A stretch of 64,000 nt of DNA. It comes from Dysidea avara. Taxonomy: Eukaryota; Porifera; Demospongiae; Dictyoceratida; Dysideidae. Both the position numbers and the translations under genes were made by a program. Positions 10,302-21,308 of this stretch are shown here, piece after piece. The stretch is from positions 63,438,574 through 63,502,573 of the forward strand of contig NC_089272.1 of assembly GCF_963678975.1 (NCBI RefSeq), in the 5' to 3' direction. Positions within the stretch are counted from its first letter, which is position 1; each line of letters starts with the position of its first letter. The notes below the pieces were generated by a model that was not told where the DNA came from, did no database searches, and saw only the letters and a program-made list of their open reading frames with translations.

Positions 10302-13251
10302 AAAACCATCAATATCTGATGTGTGTTCTCTTGAAATATAGGCTAAGAAAAATCTTCACAAGGAAAATTTCTATTTTAAAATTTCATGTTAATTTTGATC
10401 AACAAATAATATTTCATTTTTTCATTGAATCGTATACTACTGATACTCTAGTTCAATTTATGTAGGCTAAGCAAACAAGCAGCGGATTCAAAAACATTTT
10501 CGTGCCATTAAAGACCAGTAGTTGTTATCACTATTTGAGCAGTGACCAGAGATTGCTGCCATGCAACTTGCAGTCGTGAAATTGCTCACTCTTTGGTAGC
10601 CATCACTCCATTCCACTGATGATGACAAGTGTACATGTATCCCCCCTAAGTTGTTTTTGGTTTAAAATACTTGAGCAAGGCTGAAGGCAGTTCACACGAC
10701 GTGGCTGCTGGACAGCCTACCAAAATAATTCAGCTTCTCTATATTACAGTGGTAAAAAATTTCATGTAATTAGTTTTGATTGAATGCCAGCCTCAACAGA
10801 ATTTTTTAACGGTTTAGTGCTTTACAAAATGGAACATCCAATCATATTTTGTTCAGAATGCATTTGTATGTATATTACTATTAACACTTATATAGTTATG
10901 TATAGTTATGCTCAATAACTGTACATACGTATGTTCTGTATTCATGTAGGCTCCGATGGTAAAGACAAAGACGATTGAGTTTATTGGATTTGACAAGCTA
11001 CCAGCTGGGCAGAATGCCATTGTCGCGGTGATGAGTTTCAGTGGATATGACATAGAGGATGCTATCATAGTTAATAAGGCTTCACTTGATCGTGGTTTTG
11101 GTCGTTGCCATGTCTACCGCAAGCAGACATGCTCGATGAAACGTTATCCCAACCAGACACATGACCGCATCATGGGACCAAGCAGAGACGCCCAATCTGG
11201 TGACATTATTTGGCGTCACAAGGTGTTGGACAATGATGGGTTGTGTTGCCCAGGGGAACGGGTACAAAACAAACAAGTATTAGTAAACAAGTCAGTTCCC
11301 GTAGTTACTCAAACTATCCGATCAACAAAGACAGGGACAGGAATAGATTTCAAAGACCAACCAGTGACTTACAAGGGTCCAACTGATGCTTATGTTGAGA
11401 AAGTGATGGTTTCAGCAAATGCAGATGATGCAATGCTTATCAAAGTTCTAATGAGAAGCACCCGGCGTCCTGAATTAGGAGACAAATTTAGCAGCCGTCA
11501 TGGACAGAAAGGAGTGTGTGGACTAATTGTGAAACAAGAAGATTTACCTTTCAATGAACTTGGCATGTCACCTGATATTATCATGAATCCCCACGGCTTT
11601 CCCTCTCGTATGACTGTTGGAAAACTGATTGAATTTTTGGCAGGAAAAGCCGGTGTACTAGATGGCAAGTTCCATTATGGGACTGCCTTTGGTGGCAGCA
11701 AGGCTGCAGATGTCTGTGAAGACCTTGTCCATCATGGTTTTAACTATCTTGGCAAAGATTGTTTAACCTCTGGAATTACTGGTCAACCTCTTCTCTCATA
11801 CATCTTTTTTGGACCTGTTTACTATCAGAAACTGAAACACATGGTGCTAGACAAAATGCATGCTCGTTCAAAGGGCCCCAGGGCAGTTCTGACAAGACAA
11901 CCAACTGAGGGGAGATCCCGTGAAGGAGGACTTCGACTGGGGGAGATGGAACGGGACTGTTTGATTGGCTACGGTGCCAGCATGTTGTTGTTGGAGAGAC
12001 TGATGATTTCTAGTGACGTGTTTGAAATTGATGTGTGCAGCAAGTGTGGTCTCCTTGGATACTGTGGATGGTAAGTGTCTACATTGTAATGTAATCTGTA
12101 TACCATACAAGTAGGATGGAAGGGTACTTGGAGAGTTGCGCTATGACACGATTTTAGCCAAAGTTTTATTTTAGCAAAAATAGATTTGTAAAATTATAGA
12201 TACAATATTATTTGTTTATTACTACATTTTTGTCAAACCTACACAAGCCTGTTTGTGGTTAGCTACAATGTCAAAGAAAGGTGTGTGCATTGAGTACCAA
12301 TTTTACTATTTGAGCACTAATGAGTATAATTTGGTAATATTTGTTTCAGCCCTACAGATCTCTGTTTTAGTAAGATCACAGCAAAATGTAGCTAAGCTTC
12401 TCTTCAGAGACAATAAACCAGTTGCACATCGCACTTGACCAGAAAAGGTTACAATTGCTCTGTTGTCTGTTACTACACAACCACTGGATGCTGTGGTTAG
12501 CCACTAAAATAATTAAGGGATGTAATTAGAAACTACACATGACATAGAAACTAGGTTAAGCCCTGCATACCAACTTAATTAGTTTGGACCTGACAGACCC
12601 ACCTTTTTGACAATTAAGTAGAAAATGAAGCTAAAATAACTACGGCACAAGCCTCAACATTTGTTTGTGTGTTAACGAGTTACATGCTAAATTTTTTTGA
12701 GTACCCAGAAATGATTCACTCCTTGAGAACTTTTATCAATACTTGTTTAGGAAAGTGTTGTATTTGTTCATGAGTGAAGCTAGAGTCCCTAACAAAATCA
12801 TCCTCACCATATCATATAAGTGTACATGTAAACCTTAGCCATAGTGAACGTATGTGAGCAACCTTGCTAGTAGTCACTAGTGTGAATACGACAGACCTAA
12901 ATTCTCCATAAACCAAACTCTCAGAATAGCTGAAGTGACTATTTTATTACCATGTTTTGTCATCACCTGTATGTTCTATATGAGCATTCAGTTGAGATAT
13001 GTATACAAATTAATGAGCGTTACTCATCCAAAACACATTTAATAATGTACTGACGAGGTGCACAGGTGTTCAGATAATGAAAGTCCCACTGTATGTGTAT
13101 GATAATGTACTATCTTTATAGGTGCCAGTTTTGCAAGTCATCTCGTGAAGTGTCCTCCATCAAGGTCCCATATGCCTTCAAGTTGTTGATACAAGAACTA
13201 CAAGCAATGAACATAGTCCCTAAACTACTACTGGACCGACACATTGAGTAG
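3741..13251 (+). CDS. POLR3B: DNA-directed RNA polymerase III subunit RPC2, full gene of four exons
   Basis: The second-largest, catalytic subunit of RNA polymerase III, which makes tRNA, 5S rRNA and U6 in the nucleus. I assemble exons 3741-3775, 3833-5999, 10950-12070 and 13122-13251. All junctions have gt/ag and keep phase, giving 1150 residues, close to the usual size of about 1130. The first intron is only 57 bp. The second (4.95 kb) and third (1.05 kb) are repeat-filled. The short first exon supplies [12 protein letters not shown]. If it is really 5' UTR, translation would begin at an ATG at 3864, 3873 or 3891, and the family-conserved part starts at [15 protein letters not shown]. The protein has the standard Rpb2 fold order from protrusion to C-terminal zinc ribbon, and no disabling change was seen. 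The last exon exists in extra copies downstream. Confidence 0.93.
3833..5999 (+). CDS. POLR3B: POLR3B exon 2 (protrusion, lobe, fork, external 2)
   Basis: This single 2167-bp exon carries about 63% of the protein. In order it shows [19 protein letters not shown] and the protrusion, [33 protein letters not shown] and the lobe. [16 protein letters not shown] marks the fork region, followed by [18 protein letters not shown] and the invariant [19 protein letters not shown] block. The acceptor is ttcttttag and the donor is CAA|gtaagt at 5999/6000. Confidence 0.95.
6098..6310 (+). repeat. Possible SINE remnant with B-box-like motif
   Basis: GGTTCAAACTG near 6126 resembles a Pol III B box. A downstream segment (gggcttggttgtgcctaacc) recurs with few changes at about 7563. 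A dispersed short element is likely. Whether it is tRNA-derived is uncertain because no good A box is visible. Confidence 0.3.
6589..6832. mobile_element. Foldback MITE, 244 bp
   Basis: The two halves are inverted copies, with ends ACAAGTTAAAGG at 6589 and its complement at 6832. The arms pair through a shared tagggattaaatgttcacta segment to a centre near 6710. There is no coding capacity. It resembles the foldback at 31297-31556 in layout and in the tagggattaaa motif. Confidence 0.8.
6970..7265 (+). repeat. Two tandem copies of a 156-bp module
   Basis: TTCAGCTATGTTCAGCCCG at 6985 recurs at 7141, and the surrounding 156 bp align. An open frame across both copies repeats FSYVQPVTQ. It has no family resemblance and sits in an intron, so I read it as repeat-derived and not as a gene. 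Confidence 0.6.
8700..9530 (+). repeat. 29-bp tandem array, about 28 units
   Basis: Units contain tcctttatagagaggttaaa and differ mostly at one or two sites, with occasional variants (acattg, acaatg) near the unit end. Homogeneity is high in the centre and falls at both ends. The array ends in a degenerate unit with ggaagg. A decayed relic of the same unit lies at 48565-48735. Confidence 0.95.
9729..9820. repeat. (TG)n microsatellite
   Basis: An uninterrupted TG dinucleotide tract of about 46 repeats, immediately upstream of the tRNA-derived SINE. Confidence 0.98.
9821..10241 (+). mobile_element. tRNA-derived SINE
   Basis: The head is tRNA-like. An A box, TAGCCAAGTGG, lies at 9829-9839 and a B box, GGTTTGATTCC, at 9868-9878, with 28 nt between them, followed by the ttgagcca end of a tRNA body. 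A roughly 350-bp unrelated body follows, ending in a TTTGC/TTTGT-rich 3' tail. Pol III internal promoters of this spacing are diagnostic of tRNA-derived SINEs. It is flanked on both sides by TG tracts. Confidence 0.85.
10242..10298. repeat. (TG)n microsatellite after SINE
   Basis: A second TG tract of about 28 repeats directly abuts the SINE tail. It may be the other half of an interrupted microsatellite or a target-site duplication grown by slippage. Confidence 0.95.
10950..12070 (+). CDS. POLR3B: POLR3B exon 3 (hybrid-binding, catalytic and wall regions, clamp)
   Basis: The exon begins with [11 protein letters not shown] in phase 0. It includes [18 protein letters not shown], the acidic pair of which helps bind the second catalytic magnesium. 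It also includes [11 protein letters not shown], the [15 protein letters not shown] block and the switch/anchor region ending in [17 protein letters not shown]. The exon stops inside the zinc ribbon after [11 protein letters not shown], so the second cysteine pair must come from the next exon. Confidence 0.95.
13122..13251 (+). CDS. POLR3B: POLR3B exon 4, original terminal exon
   Basis: The split codon TG|G gives Trp. CQFCKSS then supplies the last two zinc-ribbon cysteines, followed by [13 protein letters not shown] and the end LLLDRHIE-stop. The acceptor is ctttatag. Family members end at the same place, so this is the true C-terminus. Confidence 0.95.
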
Positions 13252-13694
13252 TGATGAACCTCATATGATGTGGGAGTTGTTTTTAATGGTCAATTATTGT
13301 ACATGATTATTGTAATAATATAAAAGCAATCTATATTAAGAGTGTTTACAGTCAAGTATCATGTGAGCTGTATTGTTCAGTTCCTATAATGATTGGTGGA
13401 AATTGTGTTGTACAGCGAACTATCGTGACCTGGGCCAACTTGGGCTCAAAGTTTTGTGGCTATTGTTTAGGAGGTAGAATGTCCACTGTACCATTGTACA
13501 TACATCGTATGAAGGATTTTTAGGTGTCATGTGTCAGTGACCTCATCACACAACTTGGGCAGGTCAGTTGTAAACATCAGGCTTTCGAGTTAGCCATGTA
13601 ATAGTTAGGTGTATTTGAATTTGTATTGATGCTCACGGTCTGGCATTGGCTGGACCACTTTTCAGCTACTTGAATTTGTAAAAAGACCAAGATA

Positions 13695-13761
13695 CTCTAA
13701 TAGAGCAGTCATCATAATATATTCTAATAGAATTACCAGTCGTTAAAATACTCTAATAGAG
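13695..13761. repeat. CTCTAATAGAG motif cluster
   Basis: Two exact copies (13695-13705, 13751-13761) and a degenerate one between them. The 11-mer CTCTAWTAGAG also occurs at 23670, 25695, 25722, 39598, 39654, 50889 and 51957. A one-base variant lies near 33360. It is usually embedded in GATACTCTAATAGAGCAGTC or its complement. Confidence 0.85.
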
Positions 13762-14367
13762 CGTTTGGTATAGTATATAGCCACTGTTCTAAACCATTAC
13801 ATGATTTACATCTGTGTTAATTTTCCTCAAATCACAAGTTTCAGTGAGTCATCTACGTGGTACTACAATTGGCTAATTGATCATGAATGTCATACATGCA
13901 TTAGCAATCCCAATGGCTTCTGTATCTCAAAGAACTAAGCTTTCACTGAAAGTTTAAAAGTAAAATTAGAAATGAATTAATTGGTACTGTAGTACAAAAT
14001 TACCAGGATGTTAACAAAGACCATTGGACAAAATTACCCTTGATGTTGACAAAAAGGAGAAAGGGGCTTTGCATAGCTTTCCAGATGCCATTTCAGAGCA
14101 TGGTCTATCTTTTCAAAAATTTCTCTGGAGAAGTATGCCCCCAGACCCCCTTAGCTTGGCATGCTGTGTGTGCTTAGCACATACAGTTGCATATCACATG
14201 GAAGCACATAATCTAAAAATCACTTCAGTTCAATAAATAGCTAGTAGTATGCATGACTATGACCTCCATTGCACACTCAAAATCTCTGGGCTCCGGCCCT
14301 CTTGATGTTGCCAGTCAGTTATATGGAATATCTTTGTGAGGTGACACAGATCTTGAAGTCTTGAAGT

Positions 14368-14650
14368 GATTTTGCTCTGCTGTCAGTTGTAAGAACATTT
14401 TTATAGTGACTCATGCAAATATATATGTATATAGTCTTGATCTGTCTATAGTGACTCAACATCAGCTTATGGTGAACTACATGCCATGAAGCTGTTAACC
14501 AGTGCAGGGATTTTGCTCTGCTGTCAGTTGTAAGAACATTTTTATAGTGACTCATGCAAATATATACGTATATAGTCTTGATCTGTCTATAATGACTCAA
14601 CATCAGCTCATGGTGAACTACATGCCATGAAGCTGTTAACCAGTGGAGTG
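14368..14650 (+). repeat. 141-bp tandem duplication (copy A)
   Basis: TTTTGCTCTGCTGTCAGTTG begins units at about 14369 and 14510. The same pair exists at 40268-40555, so it predates the segmental duplication. One diverged unit remains near 49725. Confidence 0.85.
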
Positions 14651-14965
14651 ACTTAAAAGGAGTGGCCAAAAAAGCTAGCTTTAAATGACCTCAGATTGAA
14701 TCTAGAAGTACTTTTAGAGAAATGATTGAGATCTGGGTCCACTGGATGCTAATATCTCTTAATATAATTTTCAAAATTTCCTGGAGGAATGTCCCAAACC
14801 CCAAGTTAAGACATGTCATCCCCCAGCCCCTCCCCCCTAAATAAAGGTGCACCTGGGACAACATGTGAAATGATTATCTTTCAACATCGACATTGGTGAT
14901 CATGAGGAGGCAAATATTATATTATTGTAAAAACACAGTACAACTTACAAAACCAAGATAATATG

Positions 14966-15115
14966 GGAGAGATTTTATCAGACATGGAACAACTACAGAA
15001 TTTTCACATTCATTGGGAGGGGGACATTGTAAAATTGTTTGAGCATCCACTAACTCAAACATAAACTGTTTGAAAGAACTCACAATCAGAGAAGTATGGA
15101 AAAAGAATGCTCATT
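14966..15115 (+). pseudogene. LRR-like coding relic (copy A)
   Basis: The sequence parallels the open frame at 53995-54306, with MEQLQNFHIHWEGDI where that frame has MGQLQNLDIHWEKDI. It is broken by a stop and a shift after about 35 codons. The homologous relic in copy B is at about 40885-41025. Confidence 0.45.
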
Positions 15116-16746
15116 AGCTAAATCAGTCGATGTCAGGTACACCTAATTTTACTGCACAGTGTCTGGAAACCCCTGCCACATTAATAGATAAATTTGCCTC
15201 TAACAACCTGAATCTTACGTTAATTTGCAGGTGTGAATGTCAAAAGTAACGTCTCCAGTTTTTAAATGATAACATATAGTTCATAATCCTGTTTTAGTGA
15301 ACTCTTGGTTATGAGATATGACATTTTAAAGTTTGCAGTTTTCCCTTAAATTATATATCTATGGGAGGGGGTAACAGTTGCCTCTTCTGGGCCATGGATA
15401 ATGTATGGGAAAACCACAAATATCAAAATGTCAGTCTCATGATCTTAACATCATTAAAATTTGGGGATGTATCCATTCACTGGACTGGACTATTGGACTT
15501 GCATACAATTTGCTCAAACACATTTTTTTGACCACAAAAACCCCTTTCAACCATTAAAAGTGATTACATAGGGTAGTATACCATCTCATCTTGAGTATTA
15601 GAGAAACATACGTACAGCTAACTGTACATAGTCTATTATTTTAAATTTATTTAAGCACAAGAGCTGAAGGTCTGTAGGACACCTGGCCCTACAGCCTGTT
15701 TAAAGATATGTGTTTGAAAAAGGTGCTAGTTTTGGTGGTTTATTTAGTGGTATAACTTTGGTTTGAACTCTTGTTACAGTTACTGTATTTTTATGCAAAT
15801 ATGTGTAACCTTACTTCCTGTTTGAAAGTGTGCACAATGAGAAGCAAATCTTTGTTACACTACCCACTCGTTGCTATTTACAAACAATATAAACCAAAGA
15901 GCTGGCAAAGCTATAGAATGAATGTGCAGACTGCTGAAAGGCTATAGGTGATTTCTATGTTACATAACATAATTGCATGGTAAAATTATTATTGTGTGCT
16001 ATTTTACAAGAAGGTTATAGAGAAGACAGACGGGTGCATAGTAGTGTTAACAGTGCACAGTGCTTGAAACATTGCTAGCAGTAGGCAAATCATTTTCGAT
16101 AACAAACTGCACTTAGGTTTTAGTGTAGTCTTTGTGATAAAAGTACAAGTTTTAGTACATGTTTTATGTCGGTGAATGGTATCCATTTCTGAAACACCTT
16201 TTGGGCAAGAAAAAAAACTTGAGCCCAGTAGTCCAGTCCAGTAATCCAGTCCAGTAGTCCAGTCCGGCAGTGAATGGATACACTCTAAAATTTGGAGAAG
16301 TTATTCATACCTACAAATAATGTAATGGCATTAATTGAATTTGTTGTTTCCAACACATTATTTATGTGATTTCCTAGAAGAGGCAACTGTTTCCCCCTCT
16401 CATATACAATGTATGGAAAAACGACAAACTTTAAAATGTTATATCTCATGACCTACATAATAATGATATCCTTTTAAGATTTGGAGGTGTTACTATATAG
16501 CTATAGACATTTACCCCTACTGTAGATATTATATACTACGTACCGAAGTATATACTATCTATGCTCCTACAACTATTGTAAAACTCTTGTTGCTAGGGGC
16601 AACTTTTGTTATTACAAAATTCATCCATTTTTAGCACTTAATTTTTCTCAACTTGCAAGTTTAGACCGTTCTTTAGTCTCCTAGCATCCTACACTTTAGT
16701 TTGCCACTCACAACTTATACCACTGATAGCCTATTTCAATTCGGCA

Positions 16747-16850
16747 CCCCCCCATAAACAACTAATTCTGTAAAGCATGTACAAACTTATAAGGCCTTCT
16801 GGTATACAGGCTCTGCCTTTAACAAGTACTTTAATCATAATCATAATGGG
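16747..16850 (+). mobile_element. Non-LTR retrotransposon 3' end with (AATCAT)n tail
   Basis: This insertion is absent from the matching place in copy B. It ends in taatcataatcataat, a short-repeat tail as in CR1/L2-type LINEs, preceded by a gccttctggtatacaggctc segment. Only the 3' end is present. Confidence 0.45.
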
Positions 16851-18306
16851 CTTTGTCTGGAAACGCCCGCCCCTACCTTAATAATGAGTATATTGATAAG
16901 CGGCTGCCACGTATTGGTTTCCATTCAGCTGTGCCCTGTGATGTTGTTTTTTATCATTTAATATGCTTGCAGTTGCTTCAACAAGATTGCTCCATCGCCA
17001 GACGAAGCTAGGGCAGAGACATCAGAAGGGTGATCGGGACACTTCTGTACGTTTTGGTGTTCGGCATCATATTTTAAACCCCAGGTAGCTACATTGCGTG
17101 TTTTGTCTAAATGGATGGTTATAAATTAAGTCTCTGTACAGAAAGGTCACAGCACAGTTACCATGAATATCCTGATTCAGGTGGATCCAACAGGAAGATA
17201 CTACAATAATTATTAGTGAAGGATTGAAGGTGTTGTAAGCAATGTAGTAGTAGTAAAGGCATCAAACTGGATTCCATTAAAGGTACAGTACATAGCTACT
17301 ACACTATATGTACAGACGTTCAGTTGTTTATAATGTTGGGAGTCACTTTTGTGTTGCTAGGATCACAACCAAATATGTATACTTAGTTGAATAGTTTAGC
17401 ACCCAACTGAAGTTGCACTATGTTCCAAATGTTATACTGCATATATACAGATATATGTGTATGTCACAGAAAGCCCGCCTGTGTATAGCGGGGGATCAGA
17501 AACTTCACTTCAAAACTACCTCGGAAATCTCAGACCAGGTAGTGGTTTGATCTCCAAGCAACTTGGCAAGTCTTACCGAGTGCATATAAGTCTACAGTTT
17601 GTATGATCCGGCAGTGATGGTTGTGGGATTTACATACAACATATACCACTTTAGCGTGGGCGTTCAAAGACGCCGCTCGGTGTTTAACTCGCATATTGCC
17701 CGGGCAATATCATGGGAAAGCGGTTTGTCAATGACTTTGATACCCACAAGAATCGATGCGCTTTGACTCATTATATTGAGCGACATAGCTAGAGCTTTGT
17801 ATTGTGGGACTCGTTTTGTAGTAGTTGCTAAGCTTAGCATATTTGTTAAGATAGGGTAGTTGGTTGTTACTAAAGGTTAATGAAGGCATAAAATAATCGT
17901 TTGGACGATTGTGGATGCGTATTTCTACCCACCGCGTATCAGCCTTTGAACAGACCACGGAACAGCAAACTACTACTGCTACGTTGAAATAGGTTAGCAA
18001 CTTACAGTCCTAAGTACTTAACTTAATATCAAGACACACGGTAGTGTGTCGTGCGGCCCAAGAAGCCGGCGCGCAACACCCGTGAGTATATTGACAGGAA
18101 GAACGAAAACGCAATTTTCGCACCTCCGTAGCTCTGTGCTGCCTTAATGAAACAAGACGATTTTTGCTGTGGACACTCCCTCCAACTTCAGTACTCCACA
18201 TTCCAAATTTGAGCGAAATCGCTTCAAGCGTTCCCGAGATATGCGACTTCAAACATTGGCTTAGTTTCTTCATTTTTTTTTTCTTAGGCAGGTTATATAG
18301 AGCCGG

Positions 18307-21008
18307 TGTCACAGTGATATATGTTTCCCCGGGTAACGTGTTTCCCGCACACATATCCCTAGGGATCCGTGTTTCCCCGCACGCATATCACTTACTCGCT
18401 AGCGACCTACAAGTCACAGTGATATGTGTTTCCCCGGGTAATATGTTTCCCCTTTAAAGTCATGAGCAACGTACGTAGTGTTAGCATAAAGGCGCGCATG
18501 CACTTTTAATAATCATAGCTAGCCATTGTACTTACCTATACTATACTAATACTATAATTACACATGCTGATGGAGGAAATCAAGCCATTCACTGGCATTC
18601 AACTAGAACTGTGCTGTGATTTGGCTATGTAGCTATAACATCAGTTTAATAAAACAGTAGCTACAAGTACATGTATACAATAAAAATGCTATCTCTAGCT
18701 ATATACAGTAAATCATGTGATTGCAGCTATGTATGATAACTAATCAATGTACAAATTGCTCAATATTATGCTTAGTCTGGTAGCATTCTACACAGAGAAA
18801 TGTGCTCTTCTTTACTTCAGCAATGGTGGTGTTTGCACAATGCGCATGTGTCCAACATTGGCATTGGTCACATTTTGGTCACACTGGTATTAGTCGCAAA
18901 AATGGCAGAATCGAAGTATTTTCCCCAGTTATCTGAACAATCTTCCATGAGCTTTGACATAGATCTGAACATATGCACATAAAAAAACAACAACAATAAT
19001 ATGCTGGTTGATTAGTATACATAATATAGTTGTAGGAACAGAACTTAGAAATAAATTTTGTCACATGCATAATATATATACCTTTTTAATGTTTGGTTTG
19101 TTCTTTCATCAAGACCGTTCGATTGGGGATGATATGCAGTTGTTATTCACATCTTGACATCGAAAGCTTTTTGTAAAGCTTCATTAGTCTGAAACAAAAC
19201 AATGACAATTACATTTAGCTAGTGCATGAATAGCTACAGTTGCAGCTACCACAATTATGCATACCTAATTAACAAACTCTTTTCCTTGGTCAGTAATAAT
19301 GTGCACTGGAGCTCCCTGGTGGCAGTATACCTTGTATATTCCTCTGGCAACTGAAATTGCTGACTTAATTGTCTTCTATGGGAACTTTTTCAACAAATTT
19401 ACTGAAATAATCTGTCATGGTTAAAACATATTAGTGCCCTTGAGGAGTTGGCTTGAATGGGCCAATCAAATCCATTCCAACTAAATACCAGACTTTGGGT
19501 GCAACAGCAATAGGCTGTAATTCTATTGCAGCTTTCTTCAACTGCGGAGCATTTCGCTGGTAACGGTCACACAATTTGATCTGTGCATTTTAAAATTATA
19601 CTAGCTACTGACACATCATATTACACAGTATATACTATATATAGCTTCAGTTTCGCATGTATGCATACATATGTGTTACAGTAGTTATAGACAGTGTATT
19701 GGTGCATACATGCGAAACTGCATAACAGTTTAGCACAACAGTGACAACATGCAACACAATATCAACATTATGTAGCTATATTGCTAATTACCCTCTCTTC
19801 AATCTCCTTATAGTAGTTGGGCCAATAGCACCGCTCCTTGATTTTTGCTATGGTAGCGTCTCTACCTTTATGTCCACCAGCAGTTAAATGACACTCAAGA
19901 AAAACTCTATCTATTTCATTCTTTTGTAATACTATCCTGTCAAATGTTGTTCCATCTTTAGCAGTATCCACATAATAGAGTTTTTCCTGTTGCATTTTGT
20001 AGGTTTTACAGCTTCTTTGTAAAACAAATTTCTGTGACTTTGTATAACCAGCTGGATAACTTTGATTATCCAAATAGCCTATGATGGCAGCATACTGTTC
20101 ATCCTCCATTCCCCAGTGACAGCAGCTAGGTGCTTCAAGGGTCTCACACAAAATTCTCAGTCTCACTTGAAGATCTCTCAATATATCACATACTGTAGCT
20201 AACAGTTTTCTCTCAGCAACACTTCTCAGCTGGCTAACAGTTTTCTCTCAGCAACACTTCTCAGCGTGCTTAGCTAGCTAACAGTTTTCTCTCAGTAGAA
20301 AACTTATCAGCCTATTTATAGCTATAGATACACATGCTTGACACTTCTAAAATCTCTCACAACACTTTTCTTTCAGCAAATCTATAGCTAATTAAATAAT
20401 TATGCCACATAGAAATCTCTCAGCACATGCACGCATGTATGCTTGACACTTCAGAGGCTAACATCTCTCACATGAATGCGCATCAGTCAGGCATGCATGC
20501 AGAAACTTAATTTAGCTATAAACCTTTAGTTATTTTATTATTCTCCACTGGCTCATACATGCAGTACACAGTGTCTCTTCTAAATTGACTGCCACAATAT
20601 AGCTAGCTAGTATAATTATTGTATTAGCTTATATAGTAGCTATATAGCTAGTTAGCTAACTATAGCTATATACATGTAATATGCATGGACTAGATAGCTA
20701 TATATCTACTGAACGGTTGGATCGCGTACTGTTTGCAACTAGCCATAGGACCTTGGAGTTACTGCACGATGGCTAATATCTTAGTGGGAAACACGGATCT
20801 CTGGTGATATATGTGCGGGGAAACACGAATCCCTAGGGATATGTGTGTGCGATGAAATATTAAAAAAATAGTTACGGGAAACGCATATCACTGACAGCTT
20901 TTGGTGGGAAACACGGATCCCTAGTGATATGTGTGCGGGGAAACACGGATCCCTAGGGATATATGTGCGGGAAACACGTTACCCGGGGAAACATATATCA
21001 CTGTGACA
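18307..21008 (-). mobile_element. Ginger-type DNA transposon, degraded
   Basis: The element is 2702 bp. It starts TGTCACAGTG at 18307 and ends with the complement at 21008. Inverted termini extend about 90 bp and contain TTTCCCCGGGTAAC and ATCCCTAGGGATCCGTGTTT. A 4-bp target duplication CCGG flanks it (18303-18306, 21009-21012). The 5'-TGTNR terminus, 4-bp duplication, long terminal repeats and a gypsy-type integrase on the minus strand match the described Ginger1 superfamily. Extra copies of the terminal motif lie inside both ends. It sits in a larger repeat block. Confidence 0.88.
19085..20181 (-). pseudogene. Ginger transposase/integrase, decayed
   Basis: Three exon-like blocks on the minus strand. 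The first (20181 to about 19793) ends in an H2C2-type zinc-binding region with HLTAGGHKGRDATIAKIKE and then a gtaatt donor. The second (about 19583-19275) begins IKLCDRYQRNAPQLKK, where the second zinc cysteine has become tyrosine. It shows VGMDLIGPF with the first catalytic Asp, TMTDYFSKFVE, and HIITDQGKEFVN with the second Asp. The third (about 19190-19085) has AYHPQSNGLDERTNQTL with the catalytic Glu. The copy is inactive: there is a stop before YVLTMTD, a frame change between the two Asp motifs, and a stop before ITTAYHP. The enzyme would cut and paste the element. The D,D,E arrangement is that of Ty3/gypsy integrases, but the TIRs argue against an LTR element. Confidence 0.85.
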
Positions 21009-21123
21009 CCGGCACCGGTTACACTGTTTGCCGGCAGTAGAGGGTATAATACTTAGAATGTTAGGTGCATTTAAAAAAAAACTTGTACAAAAAACCTAAG
21101 AAAGCGAAAAAAATCAGTTGTCT

Positions 21124-21197
21124 AAGTGAGGGCTCGAACCCGGGCATCCGTACTCATAAACAATGTTTGTAACGATTATACCACCGGTGCTGCAGTT
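21124..21197 (-). repeat. tRNA-like sequence with B box
   Basis: On the minus strand GGTTCGAGCCC (21140-21130) is a perfect B box. GGTGGTATAATCG upstream resembles a D-arm/A-box region at tRNA-like spacing. The expected acceptor stem does not pair, so this is more likely a SINE head or tRNA relic than a functional tRNA. Confidence 0.4.
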
Positions 21198-21308
21198 ACT
21201 CATCTCCTTTAGTTTCTACCTTATAAACATCCGACTGAAGCGACTTCTATATACAACAAGAGTGAAGAAGAAACCAAAGCTGAACTCTAGCCTACCCCTA
21301 ACGCTAAG

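Larger units (their letters stand above)
6000..10949 (+). other. POLR3B intron 2, repeat-filled
   Basis: A 4.95-kb intron starting gtaagtgtg and ending ttcatgtag. It is far larger than the 57-bp first intron because of inserted repeats, listed separately. Stretches at 7500-8690 and 10300-10949 hold GC-rich repeat debris, such as a CCTGGGGGCATGCC hairpin near 7750, and no exon I can support. Confidence 0.85.
12207..17638 (+). repeat. Segmental duplication, copy A
   Basis: From tttgtttattactacatttt inside POLR3B intron 3 to about 17638, the sequence aligns collinearly and in the same orientation with 37829-44757. It contains the POLR3B last exon, a 141-bp tandem pair (14368-14650), an LRR-like relic and many non-coding landmarks. 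Outside the exon no gene is seen. Differences are mostly substitutions, plus copy-specific transposon insertions. Confidence 0.9.

Noticed and set aside
14319-14669. Minus-strand repeat-containing frame (also at 40214-40723)
   Set aside because: Produced by the 141-bp tandem duplication; interrupted differently in the paralogous copies.
21124-21197. Functional tRNA gene
   Set aside because: The B box is perfect but the acceptor and T stems do not pair properly; kept only as a tRNA-like repeat.
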